Source: Sulfolobus sp. A20 (lineage in GTDB: Archaea > Thermoproteota > Thermoprotei_A > Sulfolobales > Sulfolobaceae). From it: a DNA stretch of 64,000 nucleotides. How positions within the stretch are numbered: position 1 is the stretch's first letter; each line of letters begins with the position of its first letter. The stretch is from the NCBI RefSeq assembly GCF_001719125.1, contig NZ_CP017006.1:992001-1056000 (forward strand), written 5' to 3'. Below the pieces are notes generated by a model. It saw nothing but the letters and a program-made list of their open reading frames with translations, did no database searches and was not told where the DNA came from. A program made the position numbers and the translations under genes. This document shows positions 48,158 to 56,730 of the stretch, piece by piece.

Positions 48158-51073
48158 CTATTTCCTTTTATTTCTTGCTCTCAAAAATACTATTGCTACT
48201 ACTATTATTACTATGATAATTATAGCGATTAATGCATATCCAACTGGAGAGCTAAATAGATGTTCATAGAATGGAGCCGAAATGGTCACATAGAACGTAT
48301 CTGCTTGCTCAAATGGGAATAACGATCCAGTTTGGTTCCAAACAAGTGCTATAGCTAACGGATATGTACCTGGGGACGCTCCACCACTAATATCTACAAC
48401 GAAAGTAACGTTAACTTCTTGTCCAGGATTTATATCACCAATGAATACTTCAGACGCAGTCAATGCTTGTAATGGGTTAGAAGAGCTGACATGAGGATAG
48501 ATGACATCCGAGGTACCTAACCTTACGATAACGTTCTTGGCTGTAGCGTTTCCAGTATTCTTTAACGTTACTGTAATGGGTACCTTTGAATAACCGGGGT
48601 TTAGTGTTGGATAATAGACATTAGCTACAATAATGTTTGCTTTAGGATAAATATTTAACGCATATTGATATTCAATTTTTCCTCCATCATATGATATACT
48701 AAAGTTGATTATATACGTCTTTGGAGATGTATCATTTGGAATATTTATTAGGAAAGTGGTATTAATTGGAATACCTGCAGGTAGTGCACCTAAGTGAACT
48801 ATAGGTGAGGAAACTACTTGAAAAGGTGATTGTATACTTACATTAGTATTCTCAGCTATTCCGCTGCCGTAATTTGTCAATATTACTAAAAGCCTTACGT
48901 CATAATAACTGGGGAAGACTTGTGGTGGTATAGTAACTACATTGACCGAAATATTTGGCGAATATATAACAACGGGTACTGATATCGTAGTAATATGGTT
49001 GAAGTAATTCAAGGTAGCTGGTATATAATAAACTCCAGGGGTAGCATTGGGGAATACACTAACAGTAACAGTTCCGTAATTCTCCTCTCCCGCTGGTATT
49101 ATACCTACTTGAGCTGTAGTCTGATGGAATATTAAGGGATATTCTATGGGCTGGAAGGTTAAAGTAGCATTCAGAATATTTACATCTCCAGTGTTTCTTA
49201 AAACAACAGTTAGAGGTACTTGGCTCTCTCCTGGAGATACAGTAATAGGTGAGCTTATACTACCCCACAGAGATTGCGCTTGTATTGTAATATATCCCAG
49301 TATTTGAACGGTAGCCATCACGGTTTCTTTGTATCCGTTGTATATTTGTACTGTTATTGGTATGTAGTATACTCCTGGTGTTGCGTTTGAGTATACGTTT
49401 GCTATTACTGTTGCGTAGTTGTAACTTCCTGCTGGGACGAAGCCTACTGTTGCGTTGTTTTGTAGGAATTGTATTGGGTAGTGTGATTGTAGCATAAGCG
49501 TTACATTAGATAACAAATTCTCACCAAGATTCTTAACAACTAAAGTTAAAGGTACGTTATTTTCACCCGGTGCAACAACTTCTGGATTGGACAATGAGCC
49601 CCATATGCCCTCTAGCGAAATCTCATTGTTAGACTGTATGTAAATAGGCACTTTAATTATTTGTTTTACTCCATTATAATATACTATTTTCAAGTGAATA
49701 TAATACACTCCAGTAGTGCTTATGTTAGGATACACGTTAGCTAGTACCGTTACTGGTATCGGCTGTCCTACTGGTATATTTCCTACGCTAACATTACTTT
49801 GTAAAAACTCAACTGGATATTGTGATTGTAATATCAGTGTAGCATTTGTCACTGTAGCTATCCCCGTATCTTGTAGTATTATTGTTAGTGGTACGTTATT
49901 TTCTCCTGGTCCTACTACCATTGGACTTGAAGTTGTTCCCCAGACTGATGATGCTGAGAAATTAACATAACCCAGAATGTATACTGGCATTCTGAAAACT
50001 TGCCTGTATCCGTTGTATATTTGTACTGTTATTGGTATGTAGTATACTCCTGGTGTTGCGTTTGAGTATACGTTTGCTATTACTGTTGCGTAGTTGTAAC
50101 TTCCTGCTGGGACGAAGCCTACTGTTGCGTTGTTTTGTAGGAATTGTATTGGGTAGTGTGATTGTAGCATAAGCGTTACATTAGATAACAAATTCTCACC
50201 AAGATTCTCGACATATATGGTTAATGGCAGTAGCGTTTCTCCAGGAGCTGCTATTTGTGGATCAGATGGAGTTCCCCAAGCGTCTACTAATGACACTTGA
50301 TTAGATGCTCCAATATCTACTGGTAATAGAACGTATTGTGTATCGTTGTGATAATAAATTATTTTTAGTTTAATATAATAAAGTCCCTCTGTAGCATTTG
50401 GATATACTGAAGCCATTACTGTAACTTCTCCATAATATCCAGGTTCAATGGCTGAAATACTGGCATTACTTTGTAAGAATCTAACTGGGAATTGTGAGTT
50501 AAGATCTAATGTTATATTAGTAACTAAGCTATTTCCAAGATTTTGTAGTATTATTGTTAGTGGTACGTTATTTTCTCCTGGTCCTACTACCATTGGACTT
50601 GAAGTTGTTCCCCAGACTGATGATGCTGAGAAATTAACATAACCCAAGACTGGTACAGCAACTAGTACTGTCGTATCAATTGTTTGTCCAAACTGACCGA
50701 TCCCTTGTATAGCTATAGCTTCAGAATATACGCCATCTTTAGCAGTGTTAGAGATATTGAATAAGAACGTGACATTTATCGTTTGGCCTACATTCCATAA
50801 AGGTACGTGGATAATCTTTGTTGAGTTGTAGTAGTTATAAACATAGAATGGATAAGTGTTAGTTGCAATAATTGATACATCTGTCAGATTAAATGGGCCC
50901 AAGTTAGTTAAATGAAATGTTATAGGAACTTCTATCTCACCGGGCGAAATAGGTTCTAGCGTTGATGAATATCCTTGGAAGTAGTTTGTAGCTGAAGTGG
51001 TTGTTAATATAAACAAGGGTGATAATAAAAATATTACAATCATTAAGTAAGTCAGAAATACTTTCCTATTCAT
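48158..51073 (-). CDS. large surface/secreted protein with repeated beta-sandwich domains (COG1361-like)
   Basis: 971 residues. Signal peptide (RKVFLTYLMIVIFLLSPLFILTTTSA), then about eight repeats of roughly 110-130 residues with SPGE/APGE..VPLTI..LGEN and VYYIPITVQIYNG, resembling S-layer-associated COG1361/NEW3 domains. A C-terminal membrane anchor ends with a basic tail (LIAIIIIVIIVVAIVFLRARNKRK). Many N-x-S/T sites suggest heavy glycosylation. Exact 204-bp and 104-bp DNA repeats occur inside it. Co-transcribed with the small membrane protein and M20 peptidase. Confidence 0.85.
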   Translation of the reverse strand: MNRKVFLTYLMIVIFLLSPLFILTTTSATNYFQGYSSTLEPISPGEIEVPITFHLTNLGPFNLTDVSIIATNTYPFYVYNYYNSTKIIHVPLWNVGQTINVTFLFNISNTAKDGVYSEAIAIQGIGQFGQTIDTTVLVAVPVLGYVNFSASSVWGTTSSPMVVGPGENNVPLTIILQNLGNSLVTNITLDLNSQFPVRFLQSNASISAIEPGYYGEVTVMASVYPNATEGLYYIKLKIIYYHNDTQYVLLPVDIGASNQVSLVDAWGTPSDPQIAAPGETLLPLTIYVENLGENLLSNVTLMLQSHYPIQFLQNNATVGFVPAGSYNYATVIANVYSNATPGVYYIPITVQIYNGYRQVFRMPVYILGYVNFSASSVWGTTSSPMVVGPGENNVPLTIILQDTGIATVTNATLILQSQYPVEFLQSNVSVGNIPVGQPIPVTVLANVYPNISTTGVYYIHLKIVYYNGVKQIIKVPIYIQSNNEISLEGIWGSLSNPEVVAPGENNVPLTLVVKNLGENLLSNVTLMLQSHYPIQFLQNNATVGFVPAGSYNYATVIANVYSNATPGVYYIPITVQIYNGYKETVMATVQILGYITIQAQSLWGSISSPITVSPGESQVPLTVVLRNTGDVNILNATLTFQPIEYPLIFHQTTAQVGIIPAGEENYGTVTVSVFPNATPGVYYIPATLNYFNHITTISVPVVIYSPNISVNVVTIPPQVFPSYYDVRLLVILTNYGSGIAENTNVSIQSPFQVVSSPIVHLGALPAGIPINTTFLINIPNDTSPKTYIINFSISYDGGKIEYQYALNIYPKANIIVANVYYPTLNPGYSKVPITVTLKNTGNATAKNVIVRLGTSDVIYPHVSSSNPLQALTASEVFIGDINPGQEVNVTFVVDISGGASPGTYPLAIALVWNQTGSLFPFEQADTFYVTISAPFYEHLFSSPVGYALIAIIIIVIIVVAIVFLRARNKRK
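49330..49533. repeat. 204-bp exact internal repeat, copy 1
   Basis: Identical, as far as I can read, to 50003-50206 in the surface-protein gene, while flanking bases differ. Translated parts include VYYIPITVQIYNGY. Perfect DNA identity, including silent positions, points to recent duplication or gene conversion. Confidence 0.93.
49871..49974. repeat. 104-bp exact internal repeat, copy 1
   Basis: Identical to 50543-50646, also 672 bases away. It encodes NFSASSVWGTTSSPMVVGPG and adjoining residues at a domain junction. Confidence 0.93.
50003..50206. repeat. 204-bp exact internal repeat, copy 2
   Basis: Second copy of the 204-bp repeat at 49330-49533, 673 bases away, in the same reading frame. 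Confidence 0.93.
50543..50646. repeat. 104-bp exact internal repeat, copy 2
   Basis: Second copy of the 104-bp repeat. With the 204-bp pair it shows that a unit of about 672 bp was duplicated or converted. Confidence 0.93.
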
Positions 51074-51262
51074 ACTTCACCACACTACAAAAAGATATAT
51101 CTAAATATTTAAGTGTTTTTATCAGTTAAACCTTTTATCTGGCACTAATGTGCATTTATGGCATTTTTGAAGTATAGAGGGAGCCTTTTGGGTACGTACT
51201 GTTTAATATCTTATAATAATAACATATAATAAAATAAAGGAATTTCTTTAAGGTTTAATAGT

Positions 51263-52321
51263 TTATATGATAAACAGTTCCTTATCTAATGAGTTTAATA
51301 CCTTACTTGTACCATAATGTATCAGTATTTCATCCTCTATTCTTATTCCAAATTTGTTAGGTAGGTATATTCCGGGTTCTATTGTAAATATTTCACCATT
51401 CTCTATCTTCTCATTGTTATCTGATGAGATATAAGGGGCTTCATGAACGTCTATTCCAATTCCATGCCCTGTCCTGTGTATAAAGAACTTTCCGTACCCA
51501 TTAATCTCTATGATTTTCCTAGCTTCTAAGTCAATTTCACTTGCAAGTACTCCCTTTCTCGCAAACCTTTCCGCTGCTTCGTTAGCCTCCTTTACAATTT
51601 CAAATATCTTCTTGACATCAAGATCACTTGGATTTCCCAAAGAGACAACTCTCGTCGTATCAGTAGAGTATCCCTTATACTTTATTCCAAAATCAAAGAT
51701 AATAACGTCTCCCTTCTTTACTTTTCTTTCTGTGCATTTAAGGTGAGGCATGGAGGTATTTGGACCAGAAGTAAGTATAGGTTCAAAAGATATTTCACCT
51801 GCATTCTCTATTATATAACTCTTGAATTTTCTTTGTATTTCGCATTCTGTTAATCCTTCTGTTAAGGTCTGTATAAAGCGAAGGAACAATTCCTCTGCTA
51901 TCCTTACTCCTTCCGACATTCTCGAAATTTCATCTTCATCTTTTACCATACGTAATTTGTCCAGTATTGTCGAAGCCCTATAAACGCGTCTAGATTTTAT
52001 TGTACTAAGAATTTCTATCGTAAATAGTGAATACAATTTGTCATCTATAAGTAAACTTGAATTCTCCTTAAGATTAAGTTTGGAATACGGGTTTTCTCCA
52101 TCACTATAAACTATCAAAGGAAATTTTGATAGTTGTTCTTCATATAATTTTGGAGCAAGAATATAATAATCGTCTTGTGAAATTATCAGCAACAGAGGTC
52201 TTTCCATCTGTTCCTCTATGAAATCAATTAAGTATTGCATGTTACTAGTAGGTCCTATGATAGCGTAATCAATATTGTTTTTTACAAGCTCCTCTTGCAA
52301 TCTCTTAACTCTATTATTCAT
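51263..52321 (-). CDS. pepQ: Xaa-Pro peptidase (M24 family)
   Basis: 352-residue metallopeptidase. The dinuclear metal ligands are intact: Asp in IIFDFGIKYKGYSTDTTR (two), His in HRTGHGIGIDVHE, Glu in FTIEPGIY and Glu in IRIEDEILI. It removes proline-containing N-termini or dipeptides in the cytosol. The N-terminal creatinase-like domain is present (VKRLQEELVKNNIDYAIIG). Divergent from the second HDAC gene with 34 bases between starts. Confidence 0.93.
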   Translation of the reverse strand: MNNRVKRLQEELVKNNIDYAIIGPTSNMQYLIDFIEEQMERPLLLIISQDDYYILAPKLYEEQLSKFPLIVYSDGENPYSKLNLKENSSLLIDDKLYSLFTIEILSTIKSRRVYRASTILDKLRMVKDEDEISRMSEGVRIAEELFLRFIQTLTEGLTECEIQRKFKSYIIENAGEISFEPILTSGPNTSMPHLKCTERKVKKGDVIIFDFGIKYKGYSTDTTRVVSLGNPSDLDVKKIFEIVKEANEAAERFARKGVLASEIDLEARKIIEINGYGKFFIHRTGHGIGIDVHEAPYISSDNNEKIENGEIFTIEPGIYLPNKFGIRIEDEILIHYGTSKVLNSLDKELFII

Positions 52322-52355
52322 AAAAATAAATTGGTCGTATGTACTATAAATTAAT

Positions 52356-53345
52356 ATGGACGAACTACACGTAATTTATGATGAAATATATAAGTCCCAT
52401 TATCCGAGAAGCTTTCATGTAGAGAACCCTGAAAGGTTGACCAAAGCGTTATCTATCTTAAGAGAGTTCAAGGTAAAGTCTGAGAAACCCGTGAAAGTTG
52501 AAGATCCTCAGATTGTGCATTCTGAAGACTATATTAATTTAGTTTCCAAATCGTCTAGCCTAGAAGAGAATTTAGACGTTGACACTTACGTAAATAAAAA
52601 CACTTATGAAGTGGCGTTACATGCTCTTGGTGGATCCTTAAGAGCATTTGAATTAAATGGTTTAGCATTATTAAGACCACCTGGTCATCATGCAGGAATT
52701 AATGGTAGAGCTTTTAACGCCCCTACATTAGGTTTCTGTATCTTTAATAATATAGCTTATCCCGTGAAAAAGCTTAATTTAAGGAAAGTCGTTGTAATTG
52801 ATTTTGACGTACATTATGGCAATGGTACTCAAGAAATCTTTTATGATAATCCAGAGGTGTTGCACATTGACATTCATCAGGATCCTAGGACTCTATATCC
52901 TGGTACTGGCTTCCCAGATATGGTTGGAGAAGGAGAAGCTGAGGGGACTAAAGTTAACTTATTGATACCTCCATTAGGAGGTGATGATCTTTATGAGGAG
53001 TTATTCCCCATAATCGAGTCAATTTTAGATGATTTTGAACCGGTAATTATGGCTATTTCAGCTGGCTTTGATGCATTTAAGGATGATGGATTAGCAAACG
53101 TTAATGCCACTGAACGTACTTTTTATAACTTTGGAAGGTTGAGCAGGAGGTTTAGTAAACGATTTGCAGTACTAGAGGGGGGATATAGTGTAGGTTTGCA
53201 AAGAGGTTTAAAGTCGTTTTTAGAGGGATTTTTGAATATAGAAAAGGAATACCCTATATTTCGTTCTTCTGATGCTGTAAGAACTAGATTTTTGAATTAT
53301 CTGAGTGATGAAAAGAGTATATTGAGAAAATACTGGAGTATCTAA
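52356..53345 (+). CDS. histone deacetylase family protein, second paralogue
   Basis: 329-residue deacetylase: RPPGHHAG (catalytic His pair), VIDFDVHYGNGTQEIFYDN, HIDIHQDPRTLYPGTG, and SAGFDAFKDDGLAN with the second zinc Asp. LEGGYSVGLQRG is near the end. The sequence is closer to AcuC/HDAC-like amidohydrolases such as acetylpolyamine hydrolases than the copy at 31263. ATG directly after an AT-rich promoter. Substrate unknown. Confidence 0.92.
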   Translation: MDELHVIYDEIYKSHYPRSFHVENPERLTKALSILREFKVKSEKPVKVEDPQIVHSEDYINLVSKSSSLEENLDVDTYVNKNTYEVALHALGGSLRAFELNGLALLRPPGHHAGINGRAFNAPTLGFCIFNNIAYPVKKLNLRKVVVIDFDVHYGNGTQEIFYDNPEVLHIDIHQDPRTLYPGTGFPDMVGEGEAEGTKVNLLIPPLGGDDLYEELFPIIESILDDFEPVIMAISAGFDAFKDDGLANVNATERTFYNFGRLSRRFSKRFAVLEGGYSVGLQRGLKSFLEGFLNIEKEYPIFRSSDAVRTRFLNYLSDEKSILRKYWSI

Positions 53346-53436
53346 GTATATATCTGATTCAAAATACCTATAGAATTGTAAGTCTTCTATTAGTAATTGT
53401 GTTAAATAGTATACGGGATTAGGTATTGAGAAACGA

Positions 53437-54285
53437 TTAGCATGTATAATAACATTTTAGGGCGATATTAAATGCAGCGTTAAAATCTCTATCAGCTTTG
53501 TATCCGCAAGAGGGACATACGAAAATAGACCCCATTACCTCTCCCTTTTTATATCCACATTTTGAACAAATTTTAGAAGTATTATAAGGATCCACTTTCT
53601 TATATTTTATACCCCTTTTCCTTAATTCAGACTCTAACATTGATTGTAAAGCTCTCAAACCTTTACCTGCCTTAGTCTCAAATGAGTTAAGATCTTCTAG
53701 AGCAACTACGTTTGGCTCTAGATTTTCAATGAAGTTTATAGCTTCATATACTATTTTTTTAGATTTATTTTTGAATTCCTCTAACATTAGAACTCCTTGC
53801 TCGTCTCCTAAATAATTTAGGAAATATTCCATTAGCTTTGGCTCATCAAAAAATCTTACTTTCCATAATTTATTTTCTTTCAAACTTACTATCGTAATCA
53901 AGTGTCTTATCCCAAGATCAATTCCTGCTATTATTGGTTTCTCCCTATATGCTAAGTAAACTTTTATACCATCGTCCCTATATTCCACTACGGCATACAA
54001 AGGCGTTTCATTTATTTCCTTAGATTCAATCAATGCGTTATAGCCCTTTATCTTGAATATATTTTTTCTAATTATATCGAGTTGTAAGGGTCCATCTCTA
54101 GGTATACCTCCGCTCATCATAGAGGATATTATGGGTTTAGGAATATTGGGGGGAGGATTGACTTTCTCTTTAACTCCGCTTTTCCTTAAAGACTCTATAT
54201 ATAATTTATAGTAGATAATGTCTTTATGTATATCTTTCAGCTTTCCATAATCTATAATTTTCGCCTCTATAAGACTCTCTTTCAT
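53437..54285 (-). CDS. compact TnpB-like (IS605 OrfB-related) protein
   Basis: 282 residues. RuvC-like active site intact: Asp123 in IAGIDLGIRH, Glu197 in VALEDLNSF and Asp in KADRDFNAAFNIA (D265/D267), with a zinc ribbon C240-x2-C243...C257-x2-C260. The N-terminal domain (1-118) is much shorter than in normal TnpB of about 400 residues. No tnpA, terminal GGAAGTCAG motif or other IS end is nearby, and the ORF has no frameshift. I infer a domesticated or reduced TnpB-type nuclease. The alternative is an internally deleted, dead copy. Confidence 0.75.
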   Translation of the reverse strand: MKESLIEAKIIDYGKLKDIHKDIIYYKLYIESLRKSGVKEKVNPPPNIPKPIISSMMSGGIPRDGPLQLDIIRKNIFKIKGYNALIESKEINETPLYAVVEYRDDGIKVYLAYREKPIIAGIDLGIRHLITIVSLKENKLWKVRFFDEPKLMEYFLNYLGDEQGVLMLEEFKNKSKKIVYEAINFIENLEPNVVALEDLNSFETKAGKGLRALQSMLESELRKRGIKYKKVDPYNTSKICSKCGYKKGEVMGSIFVCPSCGYKADRDFNAAFNIALKCYYTC

Positions 54286-54362
54286 AAAACTATAATATGA
54301 AAAACTGACTTATGAGTTTATACCCAATAATTAAAAACACTAGCTAAAGATTAATAAATAGT

Positions 54363-55091
54363 TCATAGTTCAACAATATTACCCAACTCTAGTTCCTTGC
54401 TCTCCCGCTCATTTAAGTAGTATTTGACAGTTGAAGGAATAATATAGTTCTCTTCATTTATGTATAGTTTATAGTACTCCTCTGAAACACTGCTCGTTAC
54501 TCTACTTACATTATAATAATACGCAACTAATAAAGTAGGTCCGTTATTCTTATCAAAGTAAATTAATGAAGAATTTAAACTGGTTGCATAATCTTTCAGT
54601 CTTTGAATTGTAGAAAAGTAAGCTTCTAATGGTACTTGATTATCGCTTTCAATTAAGGTTTTGATTTCCTCCAAAATCAAGTAGCTATCAGTATAAGGTC
54701 TATAGGGATCTCTGAAAGCTTTTCTCATAACTGAACCGTTATGTGCGAAGTATAAGTCATAAGGGCCAGCCCTTAGAAAATATGGATGACAATGAGTTAA
54801 CCCTACTAAGAATTTCTTGGATGATCTTCTAGCGTGTACAATTCCGACTATTTCATCTCCTCTTATTGATTCTAGAAATTGTAATCCATTTTCATCTTGA
54901 TAAATAGGTTCTTCAGATCTATAATACCACACTCTCCACTTTTGGCTTAATTTAACAAATATTACATAACCCCATCCATCAGAATGAGATCTATATTTCG
55001 AAAAAACGTCATTATAGCTGGCTTTTAAAAGTCCATCTAAGTATTTCTTCTTTATTTCTCCTTTTGTATGAAATGCAATAAATCTACACAT
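54363..55091 (-). CDS. class II glutamine amidotransferase-like protein
   Basis: 242-residue Ntn-hydrolase with nucleophile Cys2 (MCRFIAF), HSDGWGYVIF, VHARRSSKKFLVGLTHCHPYFL and HNGSVMRKAF, as in YafJ/EgtC-type stand-alone glutamine amidotransferases. Partner synthase unknown. Its start overlaps the metallo-hydrolase stop by 8 bases. Confidence 0.88.
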   Translation of the reverse strand: MCRFIAFHTKGEIKKKYLDGLLKASYNDVFSKYRSHSDGWGYVIFVKLSQKWRVWYYRSEEPIYQDENGLQFLESIRGDEIVGIVHARRSSKKFLVGLTHCHPYFLRAGPYDLYFAHNGSVMRKAFRDPYRPYTDSYLILEEIKTLIESDNQVPLEAYFSTIQRLKDYATSLNSSLIYFDKNNGPTLLVAYYYNVSRVTSSVSEEYYKLYINEENYIIPSTVKYYLNERESKELELGNIVEL

Positions 55092-55779
55092 CTATAGACA
55101 ACCCATCAAAGGCTATTATCACCTTACCTTCACCTAATTTTTTTATTTCTTCTTCTTCATGTATTGGGATATGTGTTATTATCACTTTTCTCTTCCTATC
55201 AAACAAGTTTATTATTTGATTGATCGAAGTGTGTCCCCATGCGCTACAATCGTTAACGCAGGTAGTTTCATGTATTATTAAATCTGAATCTTTAGCCTCC
55301 TCTAAAATATTATCACAAGGCTCTAACGTATCACCAGTATAAATTACCTTTCTACTCTTATCTCTAACTACATAGCTTACGGCATAGATCGAATGGCAAG
55401 CTTTAACAGAGTAAACTTCTAAATCGTCTATTTTTCCTCTAGGTAATTGTGACTCGTATATTTTGGTTGATATTTTATTGCCTACAGTAACGTAAGACTC
55501 AAGAATTTTTTCTATCCCTTGCGGGGAGTAAATTTCCAAATCCTTAATGCCTCTAATTTTCCTTTGAACTAAATAGTCAAATAATCCATTAAAGTGATCT
55601 ACATGAAGATGGGTAATAAATAAAGCCTTAGGTTTATCATAAATTTTAAGATCTTCCAATTTGAGATCAGCCCCAGGACCTAAATCGAATAATATAGACT
55701 CGTTTACTAAAATACTTGATTTAACTCTTTTAGTACCTATGCTTGAACCAGCTCCAGTGCCTATGAAAGTTATTCTCAT
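55084..55779 (-). CDS. MBL-fold metallo-hydrolase (RNase Z-like)
   Basis: 231 residues. HxHxDH motif in FITHLHVDHFNGL, then GDTLEPCDNI, HETTCVND, SAWGHTS and the late His in ITHIPIHEEEE. The pattern matches RNase Z/ElaC-like enzymes but is shorter than the usual about 300 residues and lacks a clear exosite, so the substrate may differ. First gene of an operon with the amidotransferase. Confidence 0.82.
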   Translation of the reverse strand: MRITFIGTGAGSSIGTKRVKSSILVNESILFDLGPGADLKLEDLKIYDKPKALFITHLHVDHFNGLFDYLVQRKIRGIKDLEIYSPQGIEKILESYVTVGNKISTKIYESQLPRGKIDDLEVYSVKACHSIYAVSYVVRDKSRKVIYTGDTLEPCDNILEEAKDSDLIIHETTCVNDCSAWGHTSINQIINLFDRKRKVIITHIPIHEEEEIKKLGEGKVIIAFDGLSIDV

Positions 55780-55842
55780 ATATCATCACGTTGAGTTATA
55801 TCGACTAGATCACAAAATCCACCTACACATGGTTGATTTATT

Positions 55843-56730
55843 TTAACTTTTTTCCTCCTCACTGATTTCCTCAAGGAACTTATTCACCTCATCTAATTTA
55901 GGTCCTAACGCACCTATCTTAGTAACTGAAAGTGCAGCCACCTTATTAGCGTATTCTACTGCACTTTCTAAGTCATAATTCTTCTCCAAGTAGACTGCTA
56001 ATGCAGCATTAAATACATCACCTGCACCTGTTTCATCTACCACATTAACCTTAGGTGCTCTAATTATTACCTTTTTTCCGTCTTTTGTGGCTAGTAAGGC
56101 ACCTCTTTCCCCTAAAGTTACTATGACAGCTTTTCTTACTCTTTTAAGGAGCATTTCTAATCCATATTCGAAATCATCTGTATTAACTATTTCTTTAAAT
56201 TCTATCTCGTTTGGTGTTATTATATCTGTTAACTTAATAATTTCTTGGTCACTGAGAACTGCAGGAGCAGGGTTTAATATTTTTATCCCCGGGAATTCTC
56301 TTAGAGCCTTCTTCACAACGCTTTCCTTTATCTCTAACTGGGTTAATAGAATATCTCCGCGTAATCCATCATCTAAATCATCTTCAGTTAAATAATAATT
56401 GGCACCTCTGTTAACTGCAATTACGTTTCTCCCTTTCTTATCCACAAGGATGTAAGCAGCTCCAGTACTTATGTCTTTCATCTTAACGTAGTCGACATCT
56501 ATTTTTTCATTTTTCCAGAAATTTATGGCATTGTATCCGTAAACGTCTTTGCCTACAGCAGCTATTATTCTTACATTGCTTCCTAGTCTTGATGCAGAGA
56601 CAGCTTGGTTAGAACCTTTACCGCCATGACTCGTATATGTTTCCTCTGCAATAACGGTTTCTCCAACTTCTGGAAGCTTATTAACTTTTAATATTATATC
56701 TACGTTATAACTCCCAACTACTGTTATCAA
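55843..56730 (-). CDS. PfkB family sugar kinase (ribokinase-like)
   Basis: 295 residues with GGKGSNQAVSASRLGS near the N-terminus and the C-terminal ATP motif VDETGAGDVFNAALAVYLEKNYD, whose GAGD Asp is the catalytic base. Substrate probably ribose, a nucleoside or another sugar. Overlaps the ThiD gene by 4 bases and is translated downstream of it. Confidence 0.92.
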   Translation of the reverse strand: MITVVGSYNVDIILKVNKLPEVGETVIAEETYTSHGGKGSNQAVSASRLGSNVRIIAAVGKDVYGYNAINFWKNEKIDVDYVKMKDISTGAAYILVDKKGRNVIAVNRGANYYLTEDDLDDGLRGDILLTQLEIKESVVKKALREFPGIKILNPAPAVLSDQEIIKLTDIITPNEIEFKEIVNTDDFEYGLEMLLKRVRKAVIVTLGERGALLATKDGKKVIIRAPKVNVVDETGAGDVFNAALAVYLEKNYDLESAVEYANKVAALSVTKIGALGPKLDEVNKFLEEISEEEKS

